Positions 14,481-23,236 of a stretch of DNA of 64,000 nucleotides are shown here, piece after piece (within the stretch, counting starts at the first letter, position 1; the number at the start of each line of letters is the position of its first letter). The stretch is taken from assembly GCF_049846925.1 (NCBI RefSeq), contig NZ_JBNCMT010000001.1, positions 124,001 to 188,000 of the forward strand, given 5' to 3'. The translations under genes and the position numbers were made by a program. This stretch comes from Brevibacillus_H sp049846925. Its GTDB lineage: Bacteria > Bacillota > Bacilli > Brevibacillales > Brevibacillaceae. The notes beneath the pieces are model-generated. The model saw nothing but the letters and a program-made list of their open reading frames with translations. It did no database searches and was not told where the DNA came from.

Positions 14481-14891
14481 TTAGTGGAAAAAGCGTGATA
14501 GCTCTCCACGAATCAGCGCCGTCTCACCTAAGCGAGAAGCACCGGGATTCATAATTTGTTGCTTCAATATCTGGCGCAGTTCTTTATCGGACATTTCCTT
14601 GCGCTTCGCTTCCGAATTCTCAGTAATCACTGTATGCTCCGGTTCAGCGCCTTTCATATCCATTACCTGCTTGATACCAGCCATATTCAGTCCTTTTTCA
14701 ATTAACGCTTTGATCTCCAGAAGACGATCGACATCATTAAAAGAGAATAGTCTTTGCTTACCTTCCGTACGGGCCGGATGAATTAAATCGTTCTGTTCAT
14801 AGTAGCGAATTTGTCGTGCTGTCAGTTCAGTAAGCTTCATCACAATGCCAATCGGGAAGAGAGCCATATTACGGCGAATCTGATCACTCAT
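14481..14891 (-). CDS. glnR: Glutamine synthetase repressor GlnR, upstream copy
   Basis: This MerR-type regulator of 136 residues has an N-terminal DNA-binding half (residues 1-75) identical to that of the 12455 copy. The linker differs (VMDMKGAEPEHTVITENSEA) and the tail ends SRLGETALIRGELSRFFH. Both copies appear intact, so the cell probably has two GlnR repressors that can bind the same boxes and perhaps form mixed dimers. It stands in the conserved ynbB-glnR-glnA order and has its own promoter and a nearly perfect GlnR box. Confidence 0.94.
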   Translation of the reverse strand: MSDQIRRNMALFPIGIVMKLTELTARQIRYYEQNDLIHPARTEGKQRLFSFNDVDRLLEIKALIEKGLNMAGIKQVMDMKGAEPEHTVITENSEAKRKEMSDKELRQILKQQIMNPGASRLGETALIRGELSRFFH

Positions 14892-14943
14892 ACAATCTCC
14901 CCCTAATTACCATTTTTCACAACTTTGTAAGCAATCAATTCCA

Positions 14944-14972
14944 ATCTTACGTGTTTTGTCGGAACTCGTCAA
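14944..14972 (-). promoter_or_regulatory. Promoter of upstream glnRA copy
   Basis: On the minus strand TTGACG (14967-14972), a 17-base spacer and TAAGAT (14944-14949). The GlnR box lies three bases upstream, against six in the other copy. Confidence 0.72.
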
Positions 14973-14975
14973 TAA

Positions 14976-14992
14976 GGTCAGATAATATAACA
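14976..14992. promoter_or_regulatory. GlnR box with one mismatch
   Basis: GGTCAGATAATATAACA differs from TGTNA-N7-TNACA only in its first base. It aligns with the perfect box of the other copy at 12961. Confidence 0.72.
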
Positions 14993-15015
14993 CGCCTCTT
15001 TTGCACCAAAATAAA

Positions 15016-15047
15016 AAGATACGAGGGAAGAATAGCCCTCGCATCTT
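15016..15047 (-). terminator. Terminator of ynbB
   Basis: AAGATACGAGGG (15016-15027) pairs with CCCTCGCATCTT (15036-15047), one mismatch; on the minus strand a TTTTTATTTTGG tract follows. It separates ynbB from glnRA. Confidence 0.82.
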
Positions 15048-15116
15048 CGTAAATTTGTCGTACAGTTGTTCCTTTAAAACAAACCGTGACTGGCAAAAGA
15101 GTTCCTTAGCGAAACT

Positions 15117-16394
15117 TCAGTTTTTCGGTAAATCAAGCAAGCCTTTGGAGAGCATTTGATCCAATGCTGTAATAATCCCCACTTTTACATGGGAGTAGGT
15201 CAAACCACCTTGGACAAAACCGAGATAAGGCGGCCTGATAGGACCATCTGCCGAGAATTCGATGCTGGCACCCTGAATAAATGTCCCCGCAGCCATAATC
15301 ACTTCGTCTGCGTACCCCGGCATCTCACTTGGGTAAGGCGTCACATGAGAATCCACGGGTGCTGCTTTCTGAATGCCCTGACAAAACGCAATCAAACGCT
15401 CTGCAGAACCAAACGCTACGGACTGGATTAAATCCGTGCGAGGTTCATGCCAGAGCGGATTGGTGCGAAACCCTAGTTTTTCTAATAATGCAGACGAAAA
15501 CACAGCACCTTTCAAAGCTTCACCCACTACGTGCGGAGCAAGGAAAAAGCCCTGGAACATCTCCAATAGCGAGTACAGTGATGCACCGCCTTCTGCACCA
15601 ATCCCGGGAGCAGCCATGCGATACGAAGCCAGTTTCACCAGTTCTTCTTTCCCTACGATATAGCCACCCGTTTTGACGAGTCCACCGCCGGGGTTTTTGA
15701 TCAGTGATCCTGCCATAATATCGGCTCCCACATGAAGTGGCTCCCTGTCTTCTGTGAACTCCCCATAGCAGTTATCAACGAAGATACGTAAGGAGGGATT
15801 GATCTCTTTTACGAATTTGACCATCTCTTCAATTTTTGCAATTGTAAAGGACGGTCGATCAGCATACCCACGGGAGCGTTGAATCCCGATCACTTTTGTC
15901 TTGGGTGTAATGGCTTTCGCAACTGCTTCGAAATCGATATCGCCGTTCTCTCGTAGTGGTACGACATCGTAGCCAATTCCATATTCTTTGAGTGAACCCT
16001 GGGATTCACCTCGTACACCAACTACTTCTTCCAATGTGTCATATGGTTTGCCTGTTATGTAAAGAAGCTCATCACCCGGGCGCAACAACCCAAACAAACA
16101 GATCGCAATGGCATGTGTCCCTGAAATAATATGGGGACGCACGAGAGCCGCCTCGCCGCCGAATACATCCGCATAAATCGACTCCAACGTAGATCGTCCC
16201 ATATCGTCATAACCATACCCGGTGGATGGAGCAAAATGAAACTCATTTACTTCATGCTTCTGGAAAGAACGCAAAACACGCAGTTGATTGTAATCAACCA
16301 TAGCTGCAATCTCATGATGGCGATGTGTGATTAATTTCTCGACTTCTTCTACAATTGGTTGCAGTTCTTTGCCATACGAAAATAACTGAAACAT
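15117..16394 (-). CDS. ynbB: Methionine gamma-lyase family PLP protein (YnbB)
   Basis: This 425-residue PLP enzyme is of the aluminium-resistance/methionine gamma-lyase-like family, B. subtilis YnbB. The PLP lysine is most likely in AGSLIKNPGGGLVKTGGY near residue 230, and the cofactor region VRPHIISGTHAIAICLFG is near 85. The real substrate of this family is not settled. It lies 43 bases after hflX and before glnR, the standard Bacillales arrangement, and ends at its own terminator. The ATG at 16394 follows AAAGGTGAG. The family call is strong; the catalytic role is uncertain. Confidence 0.9.
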   Translation of the reverse strand: MFQLFSYGKELQPIVEEVEKLITHRHHEIAAMVDYNQLRVLRSFQKHEVNEFHFAPSTGYGYDDMGRSTLESIYADVFGGEAALVRPHIISGTHAIAICLFGLLRPGDELLYITGKPYDTLEEVVGVRGESQGSLKEYGIGYDVVPLRENGDIDFEAVAKAITPKTKVIGIQRSRGYADRPSFTIAKIEEMVKFVKEINPSLRIFVDNCYGEFTEDREPLHVGADIMAGSLIKNPGGGLVKTGGYIVGKEELVKLASYRMAAPGIGAEGGASLYSLLEMFQGFFLAPHVVGEALKGAVFSSALLEKLGFRTNPLWHEPRTDLIQSVAFGSAERLIAFCQGIQKAAPVDSHVTPYPSEMPGYADEVIMAAGTFIQGASIEFSADGPIRPPYLGFVQGGLTYSHVKVGIITALDQMLSKGLLDLPKN

Positions 16395-16437
16395 CCCTAA
16401 TCTCTCACCTTTCCTGCTTGCACCAAGAACGATATTT

Positions 16438-17733
16438 TTACCAGGTCTCTTCTACAATCACTGGCTTTTCATCAAGAAACGGATATATCTTGCCGTATAT
16501 CGGGTTATCCTGATTCACCCGCACTTTGATATGATAGGCAGAAGATTCTTCATTAAATTCCTGCTCCATCTCTACCCCTTCCCGGTGCAGCAAGGAGAGA
16601 ATGTCTCCACGCTCAACCGGGACGGTCAATACCATCGGACGGAACGCCTGTAGAGCAATCTTCTCAATCCGTTCCAAAAGACGCTTCAGGTCATCCTGAT
16701 TTAATGCCGAAATCGCTATGCTGTGCTCATTATTCGGCAGGTAACCGCCTGACATTAGCAAATCAATTTTGTTATAGACGATCAGTTGCGGAATCTCTTG
16801 CGCTTTCAAATCATGAAGCACTTTATCCACGACTTCCATATGAATCTCATAATCCGGATGGTGAATATCAACAACATGGAGAATCAGGTCAGCTTCTTTT
16901 ACCCCTTCCAGCGTAGAGCGGAAAGCAGCTACCAAGGCAGTCGGCAAATCCTGAATAAAACCAACTGTATCAGTTAACAGGACATCTGTTCCACTTGGCA
17001 AAATGAGCTGACGTGTGGTTGGGTCAAGCGTGGCAAACAGTTTATCCTCTTGAAGAGTGCCTGCATTCGTCAAGCTGTTCAAAAGTGTTGATTTGCCTGC
17101 GTTCGTATATCCGACAAGAGCGATTTCGAATGCTTGATTCTTTTTGCGCCGCTCTCGATGGAGGTTACGTGTACGAGCAACATCTTCCAGTTGCGCTTTC
17201 AACTCACTGATCCGTTTTCGAATATGACGGCGATCTGTTTCGAGTTTTGATTCACCAGGACCTCTCGTACCGATACCGGCACCAAGGCGTGACATTTGTT
17301 TCCCTTGACCTGCCAAACGCGGGAGCAAGTAGTTGTATTGAGCTAATTCCACTTGAATTTTTCCTTCACTGGAGTGCGCACGTCCAGCGAAAATATCGAG
17401 AATCAACTGTGTACGATCGATTACCTTGCACTCGAACAACGTCTCCAGGTTCCGATTCTGGCTTGGAGACAACTCATCGTTAAAGATGACGACATTTACA
17501 TCCAAATCTTTGGATCGTGCAGCAATCTCTTGAATTTTGCCGCTGCCTAAATACCAAGCATTATCAATTCGATCACGATTTTGCGTGATTACTTCCAGCA
17601 CTTCTACATTGGCGGTTCGTGCCAGTTCATGCAACTCTTCCATGGATAAACGTACCCGTTCCTCATCACGATTATCCAGGATACAGCCTACAAGTATGGC
17701 GGTTTCATGGGTTTTAATCAAATCTTCGGCCAT
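16438..17733 (-). CDS. hflX: GTPase HflX
   Basis: HflX is a ribosome-associated GTPase that helps split stalled or stressed 70S ribosomes. In this 431-residue protein the N-terminal HflX domain is at about 10-190, with the Gly-rich GAGIGTRGPGESKLETDRR near 165. The G domain follows: G1 GYTNAGKSTL near 205, switch DPTTRQLIL near 235, G3 DTVGFIQDLP near 250 and G4 YNKIDLL near 315. It lies between spoVK and ynbB as in B. subtilis. The ATG has AAGGA about ten bases upstream and GAGGGA abutting it. Confidence 0.95.
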   Translation of the reverse strand: MAEDLIKTHETAILVGCILDNRDEERVRLSMEELHELARTANVEVLEVITQNRDRIDNAWYLGSGKIQEIAARSKDLDVNVVIFNDELSPSQNRNLETLFECKVIDRTQLILDIFAGRAHSSEGKIQVELAQYNYLLPRLAGQGKQMSRLGAGIGTRGPGESKLETDRRHIRKRISELKAQLEDVARTRNLHRERRKKNQAFEIALVGYTNAGKSTLLNSLTNAGTLQEDKLFATLDPTTRQLILPSGTDVLLTDTVGFIQDLPTALVAAFRSTLEGVKEADLILHVVDIHHPDYEIHMEVVDKVLHDLKAQEIPQLIVYNKIDLLMSGGYLPNNEHSIAISALNQDDLKRLLERIEKIALQAFRPMVLTVPVERGDILSLLHREGVEMEQEFNEESSAYHIKVRVNQDNPIYGKIYPFLDEKPVIVEETW

Positions 17734-17884
17734 TCCCTCAACATCCTTTCCTTGCCAGCCCTATAACCCCAATTCGAAAAGGAGGACAGACCCGGACTTT
17801 TTGCTTCTTTAAACTCTTATTGTAGCATAGTTTGCGGCGTTTACTACAGGGTTATGTAAAGGCGATGTCGTCTGACCGCAGGCT

Positions 17885-18823
17885 TTACATCGTAAAATCT
17901 TCGGCCTTTAACAACAAGAGGTCTTCTTTTGTCAGATTCGATATGGATAACAACCGAACGGAATGAACGCGAATGGCTTTCTCAATTAAATTCCTGGTGT
18001 ATCTGCCATTGCTAAAATTAAAATTGAAAGGATCTTCTGTTATTTTCGTTAAGTGATTTTTGATTTTATCCATTGCGACTCTTGAAAGTTCATACTGTTT
18101 ATCTTTGGCTATCTGTTCGCAAATACTCATCAGTTCATCCACTGAATAGTCTACAAAATTTATTCGAATCGGAAACCTTGATGGTAATCCGGGATTAAGC
18201 TCTAAAAATGATTCCATTTCCTCGGTATAACCTGCAAGGATACAAATAAAATCATTCCCTTGATCTTCCAGTGATTTGGTTAAACAGTCTATGGCTTCTT
18301 TTCCAAAATCTTTTTCTCCCCCACGAGCGAGTGAATATGCTTCATCAATAAATAAAACTCCACCCATTGCACGTTTGATGAGTTCTTTTGTTTTTTGTGC
18401 TGTATGTCCGATGAATTCCCCCACTAGGTCGGCACGTTCACACTCAATCATATGACCTTTGGATAAAACCCCAAGTTCTTTAAAAATTTTGCTTATGATT
18501 CGGGCAACTGTTGTTTTACCCGTACCGGGATTCCCTTTAAACACCATATGATACATTTGCTTTTCACGTTTTAACTGATGTTTCTCCCTCTCAGCATTGA
18601 TTCGAAACAACGCATAAATTTCATACATTGTTTTTTTCGCTTCGCTTAAACCTACAAGTCGTTCCAACTCATCAAAAGCTAAAACCAAGTTTGGACTAGC
18701 TGTAATTCGAACTAACTCTGCTAATGTTTTTGGTATCTTCGTTTCCTCAACACGGTTAAAAGTTACCTGAATTTTGTGGGGGTGTTTTGTCATATCTATG
18801 TTTGTCAATTTTTCATTACTCAT
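17885..18823 (-). CDS. spoVK: Stage V sporulation protein K (AAA ATPase)
   Basis: SpoVK is a CbxX/CfqX-type AAA ATPase needed for spore maturation. This copy has 312 residues. Walker A is GNPGTGKTTVAR near residue 100, Walker B GGVLFIDEAYSLAR near 160, and the sensor/arginine region GLPSRFPIRINF near 222. ATG 18823 has GGGAGGTG six bases upstream; the GTG three codons earlier is inside that site. It leads the conserved spoVK-hflX-ynbB order. Sporulation sigma control is expected from the family but I did not identify the promoter. Confidence 0.93.
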   Translation of the reverse strand: MSNEKLTNIDMTKHPHKIQVTFNRVEETKIPKTLAELVRITASPNLVLAFDELERLVGLSEAKKTMYEIYALFRINAEREKHQLKREKQMYHMVFKGNPGTGKTTVARIISKIFKELGVLSKGHMIECERADLVGEFIGHTAQKTKELIKRAMGGVLFIDEAYSLARGGEKDFGKEAIDCLTKSLEDQGNDFICILAGYTEEMESFLELNPGLPSRFPIRINFVDYSVDELMSICEQIAKDKQYELSRVAMDKIKNHLTKITEDPFNFNFSNGRYTRNLIEKAIRVHSVRLLSISNLTKEDLLLLKAEDFTM

Positions 18824-18881
18824 GGAACTCACCTCCCGTAACCATATCTATATATACTCTAAATACCTAAAAAGCTGAATA

Positions 18882-18910
18882 AAAAAAGCGATTAAAATAA
18901 CCGCTTTTTT
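18882..18910 (-). terminator. Terminator of the 146-residue unknown gene
   Basis: AAAAAAGCG (18882-18890) pairs with CGCTTTTTT (18902-18910). It lies just after the minus-strand stop at 18921. Confidence 0.65.
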
Positions 18911-18920
18911 GGGTGGGATT

Positions 18921-19361
18921 TCATTTAAAAATGTGGAACAAATTCTTTCTTCTCTCTTCTTGTATTTCAACAATAGTCACAAACTTCGTTCCATATGATT
19001 CTTGAATGGAATAAACACCCATTTTCAACGATTCTAATAATAGCACTCCTTCTTTACAACTCTTGTTTCTTTTCGCATTAGGCAGTATGCATTTAGCAAA
19101 ATTTCTCTCTAATTCGACCTCAGCAATTTCATTGGTTAAAGATCTTATACTATTTATCGTATTTATTATAAGAATGGAAACACCAGCAGCTATTATATCT
19201 AGACCATATCGCATAAATCCTGTCTCCCCAGATGCAGTGAAACCATACAACACACCTTTATTGTTCAAGTAAAACGTTATAACGAAAGGGTCATAAGCAT
19301 CCTCTCCTAATATTTCCCTCTGGAAATCTATTTCATCAAAAAAGCTGTTTATGTCATCCAT
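18921..19361 (-). CDS. Hypothetical protein, 146 residues
   Basis: No family is recognised. The protein starts MDDINSFFDEIDFQREILGE. A mixed alpha/beta first half includes FVITFYLNNKGVLYGF, a central hydrophobic stretch ADIIAAGVSILIINTI-like near residues 54-72 could be a membrane helix or buried core, and a charged end (VEIQEERRKNLFHIF) closes it. ATG 19361 has GAGG four bases upstream; the GTG four codons earlier overlaps that site. It stands alone between spoVK and a broken gene, in lower-GC sequence than its neighbours, suggesting acquired DNA. Confidence 0.5.
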   Translation of the reverse strand: MDDINSFFDEIDFQREILGEDAYDPFVITFYLNNKGVLYGFTASGETGFMRYGLDIIAAGVSILIINTINSIRSLTNEIAEVELERNFAKCILPNAKRNKSCKEGVLLLESLKMGVYSIQESYGTKFVTIVEIQEERRKNLFHIFK

Positions 19362-19493
19362 AAATAACCTCACAATTCGTGGCTGTTTTCAAAAAAATGA
19401 TGCTTTTATCCAATACGTTTTTATTAAATCACTTTTAGGTTAAAATATGTAATTGAATTTCCATTGAGAAATTTGAATTCCTATTAGACGAGG

Positions 19494-19838
19494 ATGAAAA
19501 AAATGTTTTAGGAAACTCTTCCTAATTGGTGTTGGGCAGTATATTACTTTTTTTTATTAACAACATTAGGAACTGCAATATTTAGTGTTATACGAAAGAA
19601 AATATGGCATTTGTCCATTTTAGCCATTGCTTTTACTGTTACAGTTCCAATAATTAGTTTAATAAACAGTATTGGAAGGGCAGAAGAAATGAATGAATTT
19701 GAACATTTAATTAGTCAATTACAACAAGGGGCTATTTGGTCTATATTTACAATCCTAGGTTATTTGTTTTTATTAGTATGGTGGGTTTTGTTCCTACTCA
19801 AGAGCAAGACTAAAGATCAAGCTACAGTTTCAAATTAA
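19494..19838 (+). pseudogene. Small membrane-protein gene interrupted by an in-frame TAG
   Basis: ATG codons at 19494 and 19503 follow a GAGG, but the frame meets TAG at 19509-19511 after MKKMF. The same frame then runs open to TAA at 19836 and reads as a coherent two- to three-helix membrane protein: ETLPNWCWAVYYFFLL, then a helix around AIAFTVTVPIISLI, and a last helix ILGYLFLLVWWVLFLL. The hydrophobic helix lies before the first usable alternative start (TTG 19611), which suggests that the whole frame was once a gene and is now stopped by a nonsense mutation or a sequencing error. Function unknown. Confidence 0.5.
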
Positions 19839-19952
19839 ACAGATAGCCTTTCTCTAATTCAAACTTACCACTCATTTAGATACTTTCAATGTTTTTCCAA
19901 TGGCAAAAATAAATATCCCCTCCAATTACCTAGAAGAGGATATTCTTATAAA

Positions 19953-20234
19953 TTACTTGCTAATTGAGGTAATACTATCTAGTTTAATCCAAATAAAATC
20001 TTCATCTTTATCAGCTAATTTAATTTTCTTATTTATTGCATCCAGTTGCTTTACGGCTCCTTTTACTGTCGAAATTACACCTAACTTTCCATAAATAGGC
20101 TCCCAGTAACTGATCTTGAGAGCATAGTCATAAGTAACACTATCGTAGATTCGAAAGTGCATCTCTGCTATCTCATTATCTTCCAAGACAGGGCATGGAA
20201 CAAGAGAACGAAATAATTCATCATGATTTCCCAT
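19953..20234 (-). CDS. Hypothetical protein, 93 residues
   Basis: A small soluble protein starts MGNHDELFRSLVPCPVLEDN and continues with an alternating beta pattern (EMHFRIYDSVTYDYALKISY) and a Lys/Asp-rich helix near residue 70. ATG 20234 has GGAGG nine bases upstream, a strong site, so I discard the longer reading from 20255. It stands alone. The acidic, short, single-domain build resembles many immunity-type or phage-derived small proteins, but no family is recognised and no partner toxin is visible. Confidence 0.5.
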   Translation of the reverse strand: MGNHDELFRSLVPCPVLEDNEIAEMHFRIYDSVTYDYALKISYWEPIYGKLGVISTVKGAVKQLDAINKKIKLADKDEDFIWIKLDSITSISK

Positions 20235-20323
20235 TTTAAAAATCCTCCATAACAAGAACGTGTGTTCTTATTATGTGCGATACATTTTGATATTTCAAGG
20301 ATTGACATCCAAAAATATCGCAA

Positions 20324-21757
20324 CTAGTCGTGTAACGCACATCTCACATAGCCCCTTACTTCCTGCTCCAAAATTTTGCCCAGTCGAAACAAGGCGCCTT
20401 CATTGCCAATCGAACTGATGAGTTGCACGGAAATCGGAAGTCCCTCCGAGGATACACCAGCTGGAATGACCAGGGAAGGTAGCCCCATTGTATTTGCCAG
20501 TGCAATATACGGTAAATACTGCAAGAACGTTTTGCGGATATTGAAAATCTCCTGATACACTTCTCCATGCGGAAGTGCATGTGTATGATAAACCGGCAAA
20601 ATTAATATATGATGGTTGAAATACTGTGCAATTTCCGCATCCAGTTGTTTAAGCGTGTCGGATAGTTTTTCGATTTTCTTTTGGGACGGTTTATACAAGC
20701 TGGCCCCAATAAGTGCCCATGACAAGTAGTGGTGAACCCGAGAAGTTCCCAACAGTCGCTCTTTCAAAAAAGCAATCCACGGTGAATGCCCTTCCAGTGC
20801 CAGCTCAGCAATGCTTTTGCCCCCATCGATCGACATGATGTACTGCCAAAGCAAGGCAACCTGTTCAAACATCGGCGGATAATCATCTCGAATCGAAGTG
20901 ATGAATGTATGAGAGAGATTAGCTGCGATTTTTTGTTCAACCTGTGTGAGGATATGGCGAGTATCATCACTTACGGGATACTCAGGAAGTGGTGCTGGGA
21001 TGGAAACGCTGAATGATGCTAATTCTACGTCCTTTTCAGGAGCATCACTGATCAACTGATTGATTTGTTCCGCATCCCTGACCGACTTGGACAAGGCACC
21101 GATGCCTAACATCCTCGTTTGCAATTCGTGCTCCGTATAAGGAAAGTGTCCCACTTGCGAAACTTGATTGCTGCCTGATTTGAATCCGACAACCCCGTTA
21201 AAATGAGCGGGAAAACGGATAGAACCCCCAATGTCCGAACCAATTCCAACCGATGAACCGCCAATCGCAATCAGCGCTCCTTCTCCGCCACTCGATCCCC
21301 CAGTTGTGCGTTTTACATCCCACGGGTTGTTGCTTCTGCCGTAAAGCTTGTTATCTGTCTCCTGACAAAAGCAGAGTGTTGGTGTATTCGATTTTCCCAA
21401 AATGATGGCCCCAGCCCGCTTCAACTTGGCAACAACCACTGCATCTTCCATTGCTATAAAATCCTTGCGGTGAAAGAGACCTCCCGTTGTTTTCATCCCT
21501 TCCACATCAAAGCTTTCTTTCAGTGTGAGAGGTACCCCGAATAACGGCCCGGATTCCGTTCCTGTGAGCTTCTGGTCGCACGCTTTCGCTTCTTTCATCG
21601 CAGCATCAAACCGATCTTCAGCTAAAATATTTAACGTTGGCTGGACCTTCTCAAGCTGCTGGATGTACGTCCGTGTTGCCTCTTCACATGAAATCTCCTT
21701 CTGCCTGATTTTCTCTGCAACTGTCGTAGCATCCCAGTCAAGCACATCACGGTTCAT
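20324..21757 (-). CDS. Amidase (amidase-signature family)
   Basis: This 477-residue enzyme of the amidase-signature family hydrolyses carboxamides. The Ser-cisSer-Lys triad is visible: Lys in GVPLTLKESFDV (near 79), cis-Ser in TTGGSSGGEGAL (near 155), and nucleophile Ser in GIGSDIGGSIR (near 178). The match is to stand-alone amidases rather than GatA, since no gatB/gatC are present. I chose ATG 21757 (MNRDVLDWDATTVAEKI), which fits the family N-terminus and has GGGGGC upstream; the open frame extends 34 codons further with no ribosome site. Substrate unknown. Confidence 0.85.
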   Translation of the reverse strand: MNRDVLDWDATTVAEKIRQKEISCEEATRTYIQQLEKVQPTLNILAEDRFDAAMKEAKACDQKLTGTESGPLFGVPLTLKESFDVEGMKTTGGLFHRKDFIAMEDAVVVAKLKRAGAIILGKSNTPTLCFCQETDNKLYGRSNNPWDVKRTTGGSSGGEGALIAIGGSSVGIGSDIGGSIRFPAHFNGVVGFKSGSNQVSQVGHFPYTEHELQTRMLGIGALSKSVRDAEQINQLISDAPEKDVELASFSVSIPAPLPEYPVSDDTRHILTQVEQKIAANLSHTFITSIRDDYPPMFEQVALLWQYIMSIDGGKSIAELALEGHSPWIAFLKERLLGTSRVHHYLSWALIGASLYKPSQKKIEKLSDTLKQLDAEIAQYFNHHILILPVYHTHALPHGEVYQEIFNIRKTFLQYLPYIALANTMGLPSLVIPAGVSSEGLPISVQLISSIGNEGALFRLGKILEQEVRGYVRCALHD

Positions 21758-21973
21758 ACGATCACGCCCCCGAGTCTTTTCTTTAATCTTACCGATTTCC
21801 GGATTTTTCGTCTCGAGTTTTCTTGTCGTAAATGGGATATGCACAAGCGAAATTGACAATTATTTTTTAAATAATCTAAACTTTCATTAGATTGTTATCA
21901 TTTGCAACAGGATTTGTATGTCCCTGGATGGAAGAAGTCGTAAGTCAAACTTCGCTAAGGATGTGAAAATGCA

Positions 21974-23236
21974 ATGTCTTTGGAACGCACTTTTGATTCA
22001 CAAGCTTTTGTCGAACGTCGTGCCGATTTTCCCTCATTAGCAAGAACAGTTTCCGGTTATCCGGCCGCTTATTTCGATGGCCCCGGTGGTACACAGGTAC
22101 CCAGACAGGTCATCCAAGCGATTTCAGCTTACTACGAGACCAGTAACGCTAATGCTCACGGGCCATTCATTACGAGCCAAGAAACAGATATGGTTGTTGA
22201 TCGCACGAGAGAAGCGATGGCTGCTCTGCTTGGAGCTGAAACTGCGGAATCTATTTCCTTTGGAGCAAACATGACTACTCTTGCCTTTTCGTTAAAGCGA
22301 GCATTGGCTCGTGTGTTGAAACCTGGGGATGAAGTCATTATTACCGATTTGGATCATGAAGCCAATCGTGGCCCCTGGTTGTCACTCGAAGAGCATGGAG
22401 CCGTTGTTCGTTCCATACCAATGACTTCTGGTGGCACAATCGAGATGCAACAGTTGCACGCTGCCCTCTCTTCACGTACCAGAATCGTTGCTGTTGGATA
22501 TTCCTCCAATTCGCTCGGTACCGTAAACGATCTTGAAACCATTCGCAAATGGACTCGTGAGGTAGGAGCCTGGTTGATCGTAGATGCGGTTCACTATGCC
22601 CCACACTTCCCGATGAATGTAGCTGCTCTGGACCCTGACTTCCTGCTATGTTCCGCTTATAAATTCTATGGTCCGCACGTGGGTATTTTGTATTGCAAAC
22701 CCGGATTACTGAATCAGTTGCCTACTGATAAACTCCGACCGCAATTGTCAGAAGCACCTTACCGAATCGAAACGGGTACGCTTAACTTCGCTGCTCTGGC
22801 TGGAGTCACTGCGGCTGTAGAATACATTGCCTCGTTCGGAAAAGGCTCCACTCTGCAAGAACAACTCACAAGTGGAATGAACAAGATCCATGCGTACGAA
22901 ACGTTCCTGGCGCACCATCTGTACAACAAGTTATGCACGATTGATGGGGTGATTGTTTACGGACAACCGTTTGATTCCGACTTGCGTGCACCTACCATAT
23001 CTTTTGTAGTAGACGGCATTGCTTCACCCAAGGTTGCGGAAACTCTCGGGGATCAAGGAATATTCGTCTGGGGCGGACATTTTTATGCCATGCAAGTAAT
23101 TGAATCACTGGGGCTTCAGGAGCAACACGGCTTGGTTCGAGTGGGCATCTCGCTATACAACACACTGGATGAAGTTGATCGATTAATTGAGGCCGTTCAA
23201 GCAATAGCAAGCAAAGGAGTTGCCCGACATGCTTAA
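21974..23236 (+). CDS. Cysteine desulfurase-like PLP protein (VC1184 family)
   Basis: This class V aminotransferase-fold protein of 420 residues has the features of the VC1184-type cysteine desulfurase-like family: the early YFDGPGGTQVPRQVI (near 33), the NANAHGPF segment (near 57), EANRGPWLSLEEHG (near 130) and PLP lysine in CSAYKFYGPHVG (near 222). True cysteine desulfurase activity is unproven for this family. The gene overlaps the start of the alcohol dehydrogenase gene by eight bases, so the two are surely co-translated. Opposite orientation to the amidase gene gives a divergent promoter region at 21758-21973. Confidence 0.88.
   Translation: MSLERTFDSQAFVERRADFPSLARTVSGYPAAYFDGPGGTQVPRQVIQAISAYYETSNANAHGPFITSQETDMVVDRTREAMAALLGAETAESISFGANMTTLAFSLKRALARVLKPGDEVIITDLDHEANRGPWLSLEEHGAVVRSIPMTSGGTIEMQQLHAALSSRTRIVAVGYSSNSLGTVNDLETIRKWTREVGAWLIVDAVHYAPHFPMNVAALDPDFLLCSAYKFYGPHVGILYCKPGLLNQLPTDKLRPQLSEAPYRIETGTLNFAALAGVTAAVEYIASFGKGSTLQEQLTSGMNKIHAYETFLAHHLYNKLCTIDGVIVYGQPFDSDLRAPTISFVVDGIASPKVAETLGDQGIFVWGGHFYAMQVIESLGLQEQHGLVRVGISLYNTLDEVDRLIEAVQAIASKGVARHA

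Noticed and set aside
17843..17889. TGTAAAG/CTTTACA inverted repeat at the end of spoVK as a terminator
   Set aside because: The stem is only seven pairs with a 21-base loop and no T run; too weak to call.
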